Below are positions 1 to 8,232 of a stretch of DNA of 16,032 bases, one piece after another. Both the position numbers and the translations under genes were made by a program. The notes beneath the pieces are model-generated. The model saw nothing but the letters and a program-made list of their open reading frames with translations, did not search any database and had not been told where the DNA came from. How positions within the stretch are numbered: the first letter of the stretch is position 1; each line of letters begins with the position of its first letter. The DNA comes from Flavobacteriia bacterium (GTDB taxonomy: Bacteria > Bacteroidota > Bacteroidia > Flavobacteriales_D > Crocinitomicaceae): positions 1 to 16,032 of the forward strand of contig RFQF01000023.1 in the NCBI GenBank assembly GCA_009925805.1, given 5' to 3'.

Positions 1-456
1 AACGATTTCTTTGCAGGGCAGGGCAGGGACCGCTACCGAACCGCTGTTGTAACGTACCGATACCGCAGGGATTTATGGATTGCCAAATTGGGAATAATCC
101 TATGGACCGGCGAAACATCGGGATTGAGAAATCAAGATACCTTGATAAACGGACGACCGTATAACTTTAAAAATCTTTCAAGCACTCCTTACGGGAGGTC
201 CTCGCATGGAATTTTGGTTATTGGAACGCACTATGGAGGTATGGGAAATTCTTTAGGCGTAGAAATGGGGATGGATAGTGAGAAACTTCGCGATGTTGTG
301 CAAAATCAATTGGCGCATTCTGCGGTTTGGCATCGCAGAAATCCGCGCAATGCGGTGAGTTACCCTCCTTTGGATTCCTCTGGATATCCCGCCTTTACTT
401 CTTCCAAGATTCGAAGACCTCAACCCTATTTTCGGGTGTCACTTTCCGAAGATTAG
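1..456 (+). CDS. C-terminal part of a polymorphic toxin type 23 (Ntox23)-like protein, 5' end outside window
   Basis: The frame is open from the first base of the window and stops with TAG at 454-456, so this is the 3' end (about 151 codons) of a longer gene. A TTG at 88 is only an internal codon. The segment NDFFAGQGRDRYRTA near the visible start, a later GRSSHGIL, and MGMDSEKLRDVVQNQLAH are the pattern I associate with the type 23 polymorphic toxin domain of Bacteroidota proteins. That assignment is from memory of the family and was not searched. The fragment is rich in aromatic and beta-type sequence and has no cysteines or membrane segment. The next gene, an Nfu-type protein, starts 33 bp downstream, so no immunity-like gene follows it. 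Many Bacteroidota members of this family are stand-alone secreted proteins whose toxicity is unproven. Function should be read as putative. Confidence 0.6.
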   Translation, partial: NDFFAGQGRDRYRTAVVTYRYRRDLWIAKLGIILWTGETSGLRNQDTLINGRPYNFKNLSSTPYGRSSHGILVIGTHYGGMGNSLGVEMGMDSEKLRDVVQNQLAHSAVWHRRNPRNAVSYPPLDSSGYPAFTSSKIRRPQPYFRVSLSED

Positions 457-489
457 GGGAATGTAGTTAACTTAGCAACAAAATAATCC

Positions 490-1083
490 ATGAAAGTTCC
501 AGTGACGGTATATGCCGAAATGACCCCGAATCCCACGACCATGAAATTCGTGGCGAATAAATATTTGCTACCAACAGGAGATTCGGTGGAATTTAACCAT
601 CGTCAAGAGGCCGTAGGGTATTCGCCGCTCGCAGAGGCCTTGTTCATCTTTCCCTTTGTTCGAAGTGTTTTTATTGCGGCCAATTTTGTTACAATTACCA
701 AAACCGATAATGTTCCTTGGGATTTTATTACCATGGAACTCCGGGAGTTTATTCGGGAATTTTTGGCGGATGGCAAGGAAGTTTTGATTCAAATGCCTGT
801 GGCGGCAGAAAAAAAAGCGGCCAAAGATCGTCCAGAAATAGCCCATCCGAGTGCATTGGACGAGCCCATCGTAGCGTTGTTGGATCAATATGTTCGCCCT
901 GCCGTTGAAAACGATGGAGGAGCAATAGACTATGTAGGATTTAAGGAAGGAACCGTACATTTAATCCTTAAAGGTTCATGTTCCGGTTGCCCTTCAAGTA
1001 CCGCTACCTTAAAAGGAGGAATTGAAACTTTGCTTAAACAACACCTTACGGAAGTAGTAAAAGTAGAGGCCTACAACGGATAA
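490..1083 (+). CDS. NifU/Nfu family iron-sulfur cluster scaffold or carrier protein
   Basis: The 197-aa protein has two domains. Residues about 7-100 match the Nfu N-terminal domain (TPNPTTMKF near the start, then a beta/alpha region ending in REFIREFLADGKEVL). Residues about 125-197 are the NifU C-terminal domain with the CxxC motif GSCSGCPSS (Cys164 and Cys167). By family knowledge, two protomers share a [4Fe-4S] cluster through these cysteines and pass it to apo-proteins in the cytoplasm. The N-domain plus C-domain layout is that of mitochondrial NFU1 and related bacterial proteins, not the three-domain nitrogenase NifU. The ATG at 490 is chosen because the Nfu_N motif begins directly after it. 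There is no Shine-Dalgarno site, only an A-rich leader. No strong -7 box was seen upstream, so it may be read through from the preceding gene. Confidence 0.93.
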   Translation: MKVPVTVYAEMTPNPTTMKFVANKYLLPTGDSVEFNHRQEAVGYSPLAEALFIFPFVRSVFIAANFVTITKTDNVPWDFITMELREFIREFLADGKEVLIQMPVAAEKKAAKDRPEIAHPSALDEPIVALLDQYVRPAVENDGGAIDYVGFKEGTVHLILKGSCSGCPSSTATLKGGIETLLKQHLTEVVKVEAYNG

Positions 1084-1119
1084 TAAAAAATAAAAAATCC
1101 AACAATCCACATCATGGTA

Positions 1120-1150
1120 TTGCAGGGTCGTGTTTATTCCCGTATATTTG
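1120..1150 (+). promoter_or_regulatory. Bacteroidota-type promoter for recQ
   Basis: A -33 TTG (1120-1122) is followed after 20 nt by TATATTTG (1143-1150), a perfect match to the TAnnTTTG -7 consensus of Bacteroidota sigma factors. The spacing lies in the accepted 17-23 nt range. Transcription should begin about 1155, giving a leader of about 25-30 nt before recQ. The site lies in the 97-bp gap after the Nfu gene. The assignment rests on consensus matching only. Confidence 0.6.
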
Positions 1151-1180
1151 AGTAAACAAGCGTGTGTTGAATAGATTTCA

Positions 1181-3382
1181 GTGAAAATGCAAGAACTTCA
1201 TGTCTCAAAGTTGAATCTGCGGGAGGCTTTACAACATTATTTCGGATTCGATACCTTTAAAGGAGAACAGCAGCAGATTGTTCAAAACATTCTCGACGGC
1301 AAAAACACCTTTGTGATCATGCCTACAGGAGGAGGCAAGTCCCTGTGCTACCAGTTGCCGGCCTTAATGATGGAGGGAACTGCCGTCATTGTTTCTCCGT
1401 TGATTGCCTTGATGAAGAATCAAGTGGATGCTATTCGATATATCAGCGATCAGGGGAATATCGCCCATTTTCTGAACTCCTCGCTTTCCAAAAACGAAAT
1501 TTCCCAAGTGAAAAAAGACATCGTCAATGGAACAACAAAAATGCTCTATGTTGCCCCTGAATCCTTGACCAAACAAGAGAATATCGAGTTTCTGTCCAGT
1601 GTGAATGTCTCCTTTTTTGCCATCGATGAAGCGCATTGTATTTCGGAATGGGGACATGATTTTCGTCCAGAATACCGAAGATTGCGGGAGATTTTTGAAA
1701 AGATATCGCATGTCCCCATAATTGCATTAACCGCCACGGCAACTCCGAAAGTACAATTGGATATTCAAAAAAACTTGAGCATGGTGGACGCGAGAGTTTT
1801 CAAGGATTCGTTCAACCGTTCCAACTTGTATTACGAGATCCGCCCGAAACGCGACGTTGAGAAAGAAATCATCAAATATGTTAAGTCAAAAGAGGGCCAG
1901 AGCGGAATTGTATATTGTTTGAGTCGCAAGAAAGTGGAAGAAATCTCTGAGCTTTTTCAAGTGAATGGTATTAAAGCCCTTCCGTACCACGCAGGGTTAG
2001 ATGCCGAGATGCGTGCAAAACACCAAGACATGTTTTTGATGGAAGAAGTGAATGTGATTGTCGCAACCATCGCCTTTGGAATGGGTATCGATAAACCGGA
2101 TGTTCGTTTTGTCATTCATCACGATATTCCAAAGAGCATCGAAAGCTACTATCAAGAAACAGGACGAGCAGGGCGCGACGGTGGGGAAGGGGAGTGCATT
2201 GCTTTTTATTCCTACAAAGACATTGAGAAACTGGATAAATTCTTGGCAAATAAACCCCTCACAGAACAGGAAATTGGCCGACAGTTGCTTCATGAAATCG
2301 TTTCTTATGCGGAAACTTCTGTTTGCCGAAGAAAGTACATACTGCATTACTTTGGAGAGGTCTACAACGAAGAAGGTTGTTCGGAACTTTGTGATAACTG
2401 CAAATTCCCCCGAGATAGAACCGAAGGAGGCACCTATGTTTTGAAGTTGTTAGAAACCGTACAAGCGTTGGAAGAACAATTTAAAGCCAAGCATTATTGT
2501 ACCTTCCTCTCCGGGCAAATCAATGCCGATATTAAAGCATTCAAGCATGAAACATTGCCCAATTTTGGTATAGGTAAAGAGAAGGACGAGCATTTTTGGA
2601 ATGCCGTAATACGGCAAGCCATTTTAGGGGGATTGTTGGAAAAAGACATTGATTCCTTTGGGTTATTACGTCTGACCAGCGCGGGTAGAAATTTTATTGC
2701 ACATCCTGGATCGTTCCTACTGTTGAAAGAACATGACTTTTCGAATACCGATGATTCGGAGAATTTTCCTGCTTCCAACCGCGATACTGCCTTCGACGTT
2801 CACTTATACGACCTCTTAGTGGACCTTCGGAAGTCCGTGGCAAAAGAAATGGGCGTTCCTCCCTTTGTGGTTTTTCAGGACCCTTCCCTCAAGGATATGT
2901 GCTTACAATATCCAATAACGATGGAGGAATTGACGCATGTTCAAGGAGTCGGGACGGGAAAGGCACAACGCTTCGGAGAGCCTTTTATAGCCCTCATCGC
3001 ACAATACGTTCACGATCATGAGATTGATCGTCCCCAGGATTTTGTCTTTAAGTCGCTGGTGAACAAATCCGGGTTTAAGGTTCAGTTGATTCAGAATATT
3101 GACCGTCAGTTATCCTTGGAAGATTTTGCCGCCAATCAAGGTAAAACCTTCGATGAAATTTTGCAGGAAATCGAAACCATTGTTTCTTCAGGCACACGGG
3201 TCAATTTAACGTATTATATCAATCAACGCATTGATTTGTCGGAGCAAGAAGAAATTTTCGACTATTTCAACGAGGCAGAAACGGACGATATTTTGCTGGC
3301 TTATCAGGAGTTTGACGGATTGTATTCGGAAGAAGAATTACGCTTGGTGCGCATTAGGTACATGAGCGAAATTGCCAACTAA
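1181..3382 (+). CDS. recQ: ATP-dependent DNA helicase RecQ
   Basis: The 733-aa protein is a RecQ 3'-5' DNA helicase of recombination and replication-fork repair. Walker A MPTGGGKS is at residues 47-54, DEAH at 149-152 followed by CISEWGHDFRPEY, and motif VI QETGRAGRDG at 325-334. The RQC zinc site is visible as Cys382, Cys400, Cys404 and Cys407, followed by a winged-helix region. An HRDC domain lies at about 541-610 (DLLVDLRKSVAKEMGVPPFVVF to GVGTGKAQRFGEPF). A further tail of about 120 residues ends the protein, as in many Bacteroidota RecQs. The GTG at 1181 opens the longest frame, but the ATG two codons later (1187) is an equally good or better start. The gene has its own promoter candidate at 1120-1150. 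It converges on the M1 peptidase gene with only 4 bp between the stop codons. All catalytic motifs are intact. Confidence 0.97.
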   Translation: MKMQELHVSKLNLREALQHYFGFDTFKGEQQQIVQNILDGKNTFVIMPTGGGKSLCYQLPALMMEGTAVIVSPLIALMKNQVDAIRYISDQGNIAHFLNSSLSKNEISQVKKDIVNGTTKMLYVAPESLTKQENIEFLSSVNVSFFAIDEAHCISEWGHDFRPEYRRLREIFEKISHVPIIALTATATPKVQLDIQKNLSMVDARVFKDSFNRSNLYYEIRPKRDVEKEIIKYVKSKEGQSGIVYCLSRKKVEEISELFQVNGIKALPYHAGLDAEMRAKHQDMFLMEEVNVIVATIAFGMGIDKPDVRFVIHHDIPKSIESYYQETGRAGRDGGEGECIAFYSYKDIEKLDKFLANKPLTEQEIGRQLLHEIVSYAETSVCRRKYILHYFGEVYNEEGCSELCDNCKFPRDRTEGGTYVLKLLETVQALEEQFKAKHYCTFLSGQINADIKAFKHETLPNFGIGKEKDEHFWNAVIRQAILGGLLEKDIDSFGLLRLTSAGRNFIAHPGSFLLLKEHDFSNTDDSENFPASNRDTAFDVHLYDLLVDLRKSVAKEMGVPPFVVFQDPSLKDMCLQYPITMEELTHVQGVGTGKAQRFGEPFIALIAQYVHDHEIDRPQDFVFKSLVNKSGFKVQLIQNIDRQLSLEDFAANQGKTFDEILQEIETIVSSGTRVNLTYYINQRIDLSEQEEIFDYFNEAETDDILLAYQEFDGLYSEEELRLVRIRYMSEIAN

Positions 3383-3386
3383 GCGC

Positions 3387-5345
3387 TTACTTTAGTAAGA
3401 GTTCTACAGATTTTCGTGTGACCGAGTGGTAGTTATTTTTTGATTTCGTAAATACTTCTTTGGCCCAATCCAAACGCGTGCTGTCGGCAATCACGGCTTT
3501 GAATAATGGAAGGACATATTTTCGACGTCCTGTGGATTGCAAGAATTGTTGGAGTTCGGGGGCAATACTCCACTGGTTACAGCGCAAGTTTAACATATAC
3601 CATTCGAATTGAATTTCGCGATTTGCTTGGCTGAAATGTGCGTTACGGTCGATGGATCGAAGCGTCTTTAGGGGCAATGTTTGGGTTAAATTCCGTAAAT
3701 ACATGATCCATTCTTGGGTGCAATAATCTTCGGGTTTCAATCGAACAACCTTTATTTTTTTACGTTTTTTAGTGCGTCCTGGAACTTTGACCCATGTGAC
3801 CGTTTTCTGAGGCTTAAAAATGTCCTCACCCGCATTGGTTTTTTGTGCTAAAGTTCTCATAAACGATAAGCGCTGTGAAGCTTCGAAATAGACATTTTTC
3901 GGAATCCCAGGTTCGAAGATCCATGAACGGTAGTCAAACGTAGTAAAGTCGGGTTTTAACAACTTTTCTTTGAGGTATGTTGTGAATTTCTGAGTGCTCA
4001 TCGATTGAAAGCGGTGTTTTGAAAAATAAAGGGATAGAAAGGTGTCGAAGTGCTTTCTTCCTACCCGATGTTCCAAAGTTTTCAGAAAATAGGCTCCTTT
4101 TACGTAAGCTACTGTGGTCATCCCTTCGTCGGGGTCCCGATTTTTTAAATGTAAATACAGGGCCGCATCCTCCGGATGGTTGGATTTCTTGATGAACATC
4201 AATTCTTCATTGAGCTCGTTCCATTCAAGTTCACTTAACATGTTGCTGTATTCTTTTCCGTGCATTTCCTCCATGATTCGGTGCTCAAGAAAGACCGTAA
4301 ACCCTTCGTTAAGCCAGAAGTCGTTCCAAGTTTCATTGGTTACCAAATTCCCGGACCACGAATGCGCCAGTTCATGGGCCACTACGGAGACTAAACTTTT
4401 ATCACCGGCAACAATGGCTGGATTAATAAAGGTTAGGCATGGATTTTCCATGCCACCGAAGGGAAACGATGGGTGTTGTACCATGAGATCGTATCTACCC
4501 CAGGCATAAGGACCGAACAACTGCTCAGCAACCCTTAACATCTCGGGTAATTCTTGGAATTCCACGCTTGCAGCTTGCAGCAAATGCACAGGAGCATATA
4601 CACCGCAGCGATTGGAATAGGGATGGTAAGCAATATTCCCAACCGTTAAAGCAATTAAATACGAAGGAATGGGATGCCGCATAGCGAAACGATATTTTCC
4701 TTCGGAATTTGTGGTTGTTGGATTTTCGGCACTCATAAGTGCGAGCAGGCCAGGGTTCACCTGTACCGATGCATCGTAGGTGATACGGTTGGAGGGAGCA
4801 TCTTGCAAGGGAATCCAAGAACGGGTTAAAATCGCTTGCCCTTGAGTGTATAAAAAGGGGTCCTGTTCAGAATTTGAATTTACCCATTCAATCGCGCGAC
4901 AGTTTGGACCCGTTTGATAATAAATGTTGATGTATTCGGTTTCTGGGGTAATCGTTACAATCAAGGGTTGACCGAGAATGGAGTCTTTATCCATTTTCCC
5001 AATGACGAAGTCTGCCTCGGTTTCCTGTCCTTTTGGCCCAAGGGTTACTTTTTGGATGAGGGGTCCGTTGATATCGAAAACGGCTTTATGCGCCTTATGG
5101 TTAATGACCTGATGCCGAGCGATTCCGTAAAGAGTTTTGTGCTTGAAACTCACCTCAAGCTCTAGGGATAAATGCTTCGTTTTTAGCTCGTTGAAATTGG
5201 CATAGGAATGCGGGTCTAAGGCACTTACATCGAGCGTTTCGGTGAGGGTTGCACGCGGATTTTTTTCACCTTTGCACGAACAAAGAAGCACCAAAAGCAA
5301 GAAAAACCAAATGCTATTTAAAGGAAATAAGCCCAAACTTCTCAC
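3387..5345 (-). CDS. M1 family metallopeptidase (LTA4H/aminopeptidase type), predicted lipoprotein
   Basis: The 652-aa protein is a zinc aminopeptidase of family M1. It has GGMEN at 297-301, the zinc site HELAH (His324, Glu325, His328) with the third ligand Glu347 in LNEGFT, and the transition-state tyrosine region YVKGAYF around 414-420. The C-terminal helical domain (about 555-652, including GRRKYVLPLF) resembles the leukotriene A4 hydrolase C-domain, so I place it in the LTA4H-like branch. The N-terminus has a hydrophobic stretch ending in LLCSC, a plausible lipobox with lipidated Cys24, suggesting attachment to a membrane facing the periplasm or surface. The start is GTG at 5345, inside the upstream gene (32-bp overlap). 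A TTG three codons later is an alternative. A very basic insert (GRTKKRKKIK, about 523-532) precedes the C-domain. It is the last gene of the purB run and is likely translated by coupling. Confidence 0.93.
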   Translation of the reverse strand: MRSLGLFPLNSIWFFLLLVLLCSCKGEKNPRATLTETLDVSALDPHSYANFNELKTKHLSLELEVSFKHKTLYGIARHQVINHKAHKAVFDINGPLIQKVTLGPKGQETEADFVIGKMDKDSILGQPLIVTITPETEYINIYYQTGPNCRAIEWVNSNSEQDPFLYTQGQAILTRSWIPLQDAPSNRITYDASVQVNPGLLALMSAENPTTTNSEGKYRFAMRHPIPSYLIALTVGNIAYHPYSNRCGVYAPVHLLQAASVEFQELPEMLRVAEQLFGPYAWGRYDLMVQHPSFPFGGMENPCLTFINPAIVAGDKSLVSVVAHELAHSWSGNLVTNETWNDFWLNEGFTVFLEHRIMEEMHGKEYSNMLSELEWNELNEELMFIKKSNHPEDAALYLHLKNRDPDEGMTTVAYVKGAYFLKTLEHRVGRKHFDTFLSLYFSKHRFQSMSTQKFTTYLKEKLLKPDFTTFDYRSWIFEPGIPKNVYFEASQRLSFMRTLAQKTNAGEDIFKPQKTVTWVKVPGRTKKRKKIKVVRLKPEDYCTQEWIMYLRNLTQTLPLKTLRSIDRNAHFSQANREIQFEWYMLNLRCNQWSIAPELQQFLQSTGRRKYVLPLFKAVIADSTRLDWAKEVFTKSKNNYHSVTRKSVELLLK

Positions 5346-6894
5346 GGTTTCTGTTTACAGCATACATTAAAACTTCCTGATTTTTCCAATCAACTTTCAT
5401 GGTTTTGGGAACGGCAATCGCCGCCAAGTCCTTGCGGGAGAAAAGCGTTCTACGTTCCATATTTCCCGTGAGCAAATCTACCGATACCAAGGCCACCGCA
5501 TTCTTCCAAGTGCTTACATTCAATCCATAGATCGATTTTGCGTTTCGTGCGAATAACCCCTCATCGTCGTAGTTTTTTTTGTTATCGTTGAAAAGTACAT
5601 AAGCATTTTGTTGATTATTAAACCCAATAAAGGAACTATAGGGCCCTCGGTCGTTCATGGATATTTGATTTTTCGGAATCCTTCTCCCCCATAAATACGT
5701 TCCATCAGGGGCTATTTTTACGAGTACAATGTCCATGTAGTAGTAATAATAATTCACCGTGCTAATCCCGGTTCTTGAATCGTAATTGGTGAATTGCCGT
5801 TCATAATATTGCTCGAGATAACAAATTTGGCTATTATCCTCTAAGGATTGAATCTGCCGAAGCTTATACGAATAAACCTGGGGATCTTCTCCACGGTTGT
5901 TGCTTCTTCGTATTAAATGGTTCAATTGGGCATCGTTTCGGGATTCCCGCAACACTTCGGTATCAAAAGGCGAATATTTATACCCCAAAATGGTATCCAA
6001 CTGTAAATTCAAATTCATGGTAAATACGCCTTCAATTCCTTGGTTAAAACCACGACCATAAAGCCCAGTCATAGATACCAACCCAGCATTATTCGAACTC
6101 ATCTTCAAGTCGTCGATACGTTTATCGGCTAACTGCACCTTGAATTCTTGTAAACTGTCCTGATCGATTCGGTAAATATGTAAGGCTTTGAAGTTTTCCC
6201 AAGATCGACCAAAAAAGCGATCGTTACGTTCCTTATGTTCTGTTACTGCAATTAAATAACTTCCATTATTGGTCAGGTGATTTTGGGAAATGGTCGACAT
6301 GTTCCCATCAAAGGGTAAAAAATACGCTCCGCGTTTTATTTCTCGAAAGGTAGAATCAAAAATCACATAACCGTAGAGGTCGCGATTTTCCCGACGACCC
6401 GGTATTTCATAGGTAATGGCAAGATATTGTTGGTTTTGTGACAAAAGGAGTTTAAAGTTGGGGCGGGCACCCATCCTTGGATCTTCGTAACTGCAACGCA
6501 GTTCGGAAGGGGCATTTTGTTCTCCCTCGAGGATTGTTTGACTGTAAAGGGTCATAGATGCGCCGCTTCTATCGCTCAAGAACACTTGGAAATTTCCAGC
6601 AAAATAAGCCGAGGTTTCGATGTTTGCATACCCGGTTTCTGTAACGGGTTTAATGCGTTGTTGACTTGTAAAGGAGAGTTGATTGTAGGTATTCACTCGG
6701 TAAGAACCCAGTAGGGATCCGCTATAGCGAAGGGCATAGAAATCGGCACCATGGATTGGAAGGATGTCTAATAAAGTCCCGCGTTTAGCCTCCAAAGGAC
6801 CCCAACTTATCGGGAGCGATTGGGCGGAAACTCGAGCCACAAAGGATAATACAGCCCAAAAAAACAATCCAATTATATACCTACGTAATTCCAT
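5314..6894 (-). CDS. Secreted protein of unknown function (Bacteroidota-type conserved hypothetical)
   Basis: I cannot name this 526-aa protein. Residues 1-24 form a signal peptide (basic MELRR, hydrophobic core, cleavage likely after VSA before Gln25), with no cysteine for lipidation, so export to the periplasm or beyond is expected. The rest is beta-rich and aromatic-rich with no strong membrane segment. Features include a YYYYY run at 382-386 and repeated blade-like phrases such as DIVLVKIAPDGTYLWGRRIP and AYVLFNDNKKN. These phrases suggest a beta-propeller-like fold of the kind seen in other secreted Bacteroidota proteins. That is an inference, and no catalytic motif is visible. The ATG at 6894 overlaps the end of purB by 22 bp, and the 3' end overlaps the peptidase start by 32 bp. 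It may therefore work with the exported M1 peptidase. Confidence 0.8.
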   Translation of the reverse strand: MELRRYIIGLFFWAVLSFVARVSAQSLPISWGPLEAKRGTLLDILPIHGADFYALRYSGSLLGSYRVNTYNQLSFTSQQRIKPVTETGYANIETSAYFAGNFQVFLSDRSGASMTLYSQTILEGEQNAPSELRCSYEDPRMGARPNFKLLLSQNQQYLAITYEIPGRRENRDLYGYVIFDSTFREIKRGAYFLPFDGNMSTISQNHLTNNGSYLIAVTEHKERNDRFFGRSWENFKALHIYRIDQDSLQEFKVQLADKRIDDLKMSSNNAGLVSMTGLYGRGFNQGIEGVFTMNLNLQLDTILGYKYSPFDTEVLRESRNDAQLNHLIRRSNNRGEDPQVYSYKLRQIQSLEDNSQICYLEQYYERQFTNYDSRTGISTVNYYYYYMDIVLVKIAPDGTYLWGRRIPKNQISMNDRGPYSSFIGFNNQQNAYVLFNDNKKNYDDEGLFARNAKSIYGLNVSTWKNAVALVSVDLLTGNMERRTLFSRKDLAAIAVPKTMKVDWKNQEVLMYAVNRNREKFGLISFK

Positions 6895-8207
6895 GGGGTA
6901 ATGCGTTTGAGCTCTTCCTTGACTTCTTGGGTTACCTCCAGGGTTTCAATGAATTCATGCAAGGTGCCTTGAGTGATTTTAGAATGGGTCCGAGTGAGTG
7001 ATTTCAAAGCCTCATAGGGTTCCGGATAATGCTCACGTCGAAGAATCGTCTGAATGGCTTCAGCAACTACCGACCAATTTTCCTCCAAATCGAGTTGAAT
7101 TTTGTCCGGATTCAAGACCAGTTTTTTCAACCCTACGACCGTGGATTTTAGCGCAATCAAGGTATGGGCGAAAGGGACTCCAAGGTTTCGTAGGACGGTG
7201 GAATCCGTGAGATCACGTTGTAAGCGCGACACAGGAAGCTTTGCTGCAAAAAACTCGAAAAAAGCATTTGCTACGCCAAAATTCCCCTCGGCGTTTTCAA
7301 AATCAATCGGATTGACTTTATGCGGCATGGCACTGGAACCAATTTCTCCTGCTTTGAGTTGTTGTTTGAAATAATCCATCGAGATATACGACCAACAATC
7401 GCGGTTCAAATCGATCAATACTGTATTCATACGCTTCATGGAATCGCACAAGGCAGCTAAAAAATCATAGTGCTCAATCTGGGTGGTGGTTTGACTTCGT
7501 TGAAGCCCTAAGTTGGCAATAAATGTATCGGCAAAAGTCGCCCAGTCTATGCTCGGATAGGCCACAAGATGCGCGTTGAAATTTCCAGTTGCTCCGCCAA
7601 ATTTAGCACAATGAGGTACACGTCTTGCTTCCGTAAGTTGCAGCCTTAGGCGTTCGGAAAAAACCCGGAGTTCTTTTCCCAAACGGGTGGGGGAGGCAGG
7701 TTGACCATGCGTTCTTGCCAGCATCGGAACCGAATCCCATGCTTGCGACAACCCATCCAAGGTATGGAGTAGTTCTTCAAAGGATGGAAATATACAATGG
7801 TGCAGTGCTTCTTTTAAGGACAAGGGAATCGCCGTATTGTTAATATCTTGCGAGGTAAGACCGAAATGCACAAATTCCAAGGATTGCTCAAAACCTCGAG
7901 ACTTTAAGGCGTCTTTGACAAAGTACTCCACCGCTTTTACATCGTGATTGGTCGTTTGCTCGATCTTCTTGATGGCCTTAGCGTCCTCCAAACTAAAACG
8001 CTCATAGATTTCCGATAGATTCGATGCTTCGGACGCGGAAGTTTGGACGATACCTTGGGCGATTAATTCTTGAAAATAGGTTATTTCCACCTGAACACGG
8101 TATTTCAGCAGGGCAAACTCGGAAAAATACGATCCAAGTTCTTCCGTTTTTTTACGGTATCTTCCGTCAATGGGAGAAAGGGCAGTTAAGGAGGATAATT
8201 CCATCAT
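6873..8207 (-). CDS. purB: Adenylosuccinate lyase
   Basis: The 444-aa cytoplasmic enzyme cleaves fumarate from SAICAR and from adenylosuccinate, so it serves both IMP synthesis and the IMP-to-AMP branch. The start SLTALSPIDGRYR is typical of the E. coli-like PurB group. The three conserved regions are present: GLTSQDINNTA at 116-126, ARTHGQPASP at 164-173 with the active-site histidine, and the superfamily signature SSAMPHKVNP at 291-300 on the flexible catalytic loop. Length is close to the family norm (about 450). Two ATGs lie in tandem (8207 and 8204), and the first is given. It starts 25 bp after dapD on the same strand and has its own -7 box candidate at 8218-8225. Its end overlaps the next, unrelated secreted gene by 22 bp. 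Confidence 0.97.
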   Translation of the reverse strand: MMELSSLTALSPIDGRYRKKTEELGSYFSEFALLKYRVQVEITYFQELIAQGIVQTSASEASNLSEIYERFSLEDAKAIKKIEQTTNHDVKAVEYFVKDALKSRGFEQSLEFVHFGLTSQDINNTAIPLSLKEALHHCIFPSFEELLHTLDGLSQAWDSVPMLARTHGQPASPTRLGKELRVFSERLRLQLTEARRVPHCAKFGGATGNFNAHLVAYPSIDWATFADTFIANLGLQRSQTTTQIEHYDFLAALCDSMKRMNTVLIDLNRDCWSYISMDYFKQQLKAGEIGSSAMPHKVNPIDFENAEGNFGVANAFFEFFAAKLPVSRLQRDLTDSTVLRNLGVPFAHTLIALKSTVVGLKKLVLNPDKIQLDLEENWSVVAEAIQTILRREHYPEPYEALKSLTRTHSKITQGTLHEFIETLEVTQEVKEELKRITPWNYVGI

Positions 8208-8217
8208 GGTTAAAAGC

Positions 8218-8225
8218 CAAAGATA
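8218..8225 (-). promoter_or_regulatory. -7 box candidate for purB in the dapD-purB gap
   Basis: On the minus strand TATCTTTG matches TAnnTTTG exactly and ends 10 nt before the first purB ATG. Transcription would start about 5 nt before the ATG. The -33 position would fall at the end of dapD, and I see no good TTG there. This box could give purB expression independent of dapD. It could also be a chance match. Confidence 0.4.
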
Positions 8226-8232
8226 CTGAAAA

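Noticed and set aside
3386..3399. Hairpin CTTAC-TTTA-GTAAG between recQ and the peptidase gene as a bidirectional terminator
   Set aside because: The stem is only 5 bp and AT-rich, lies mostly inside the peptidase coding end, and has no T-run.
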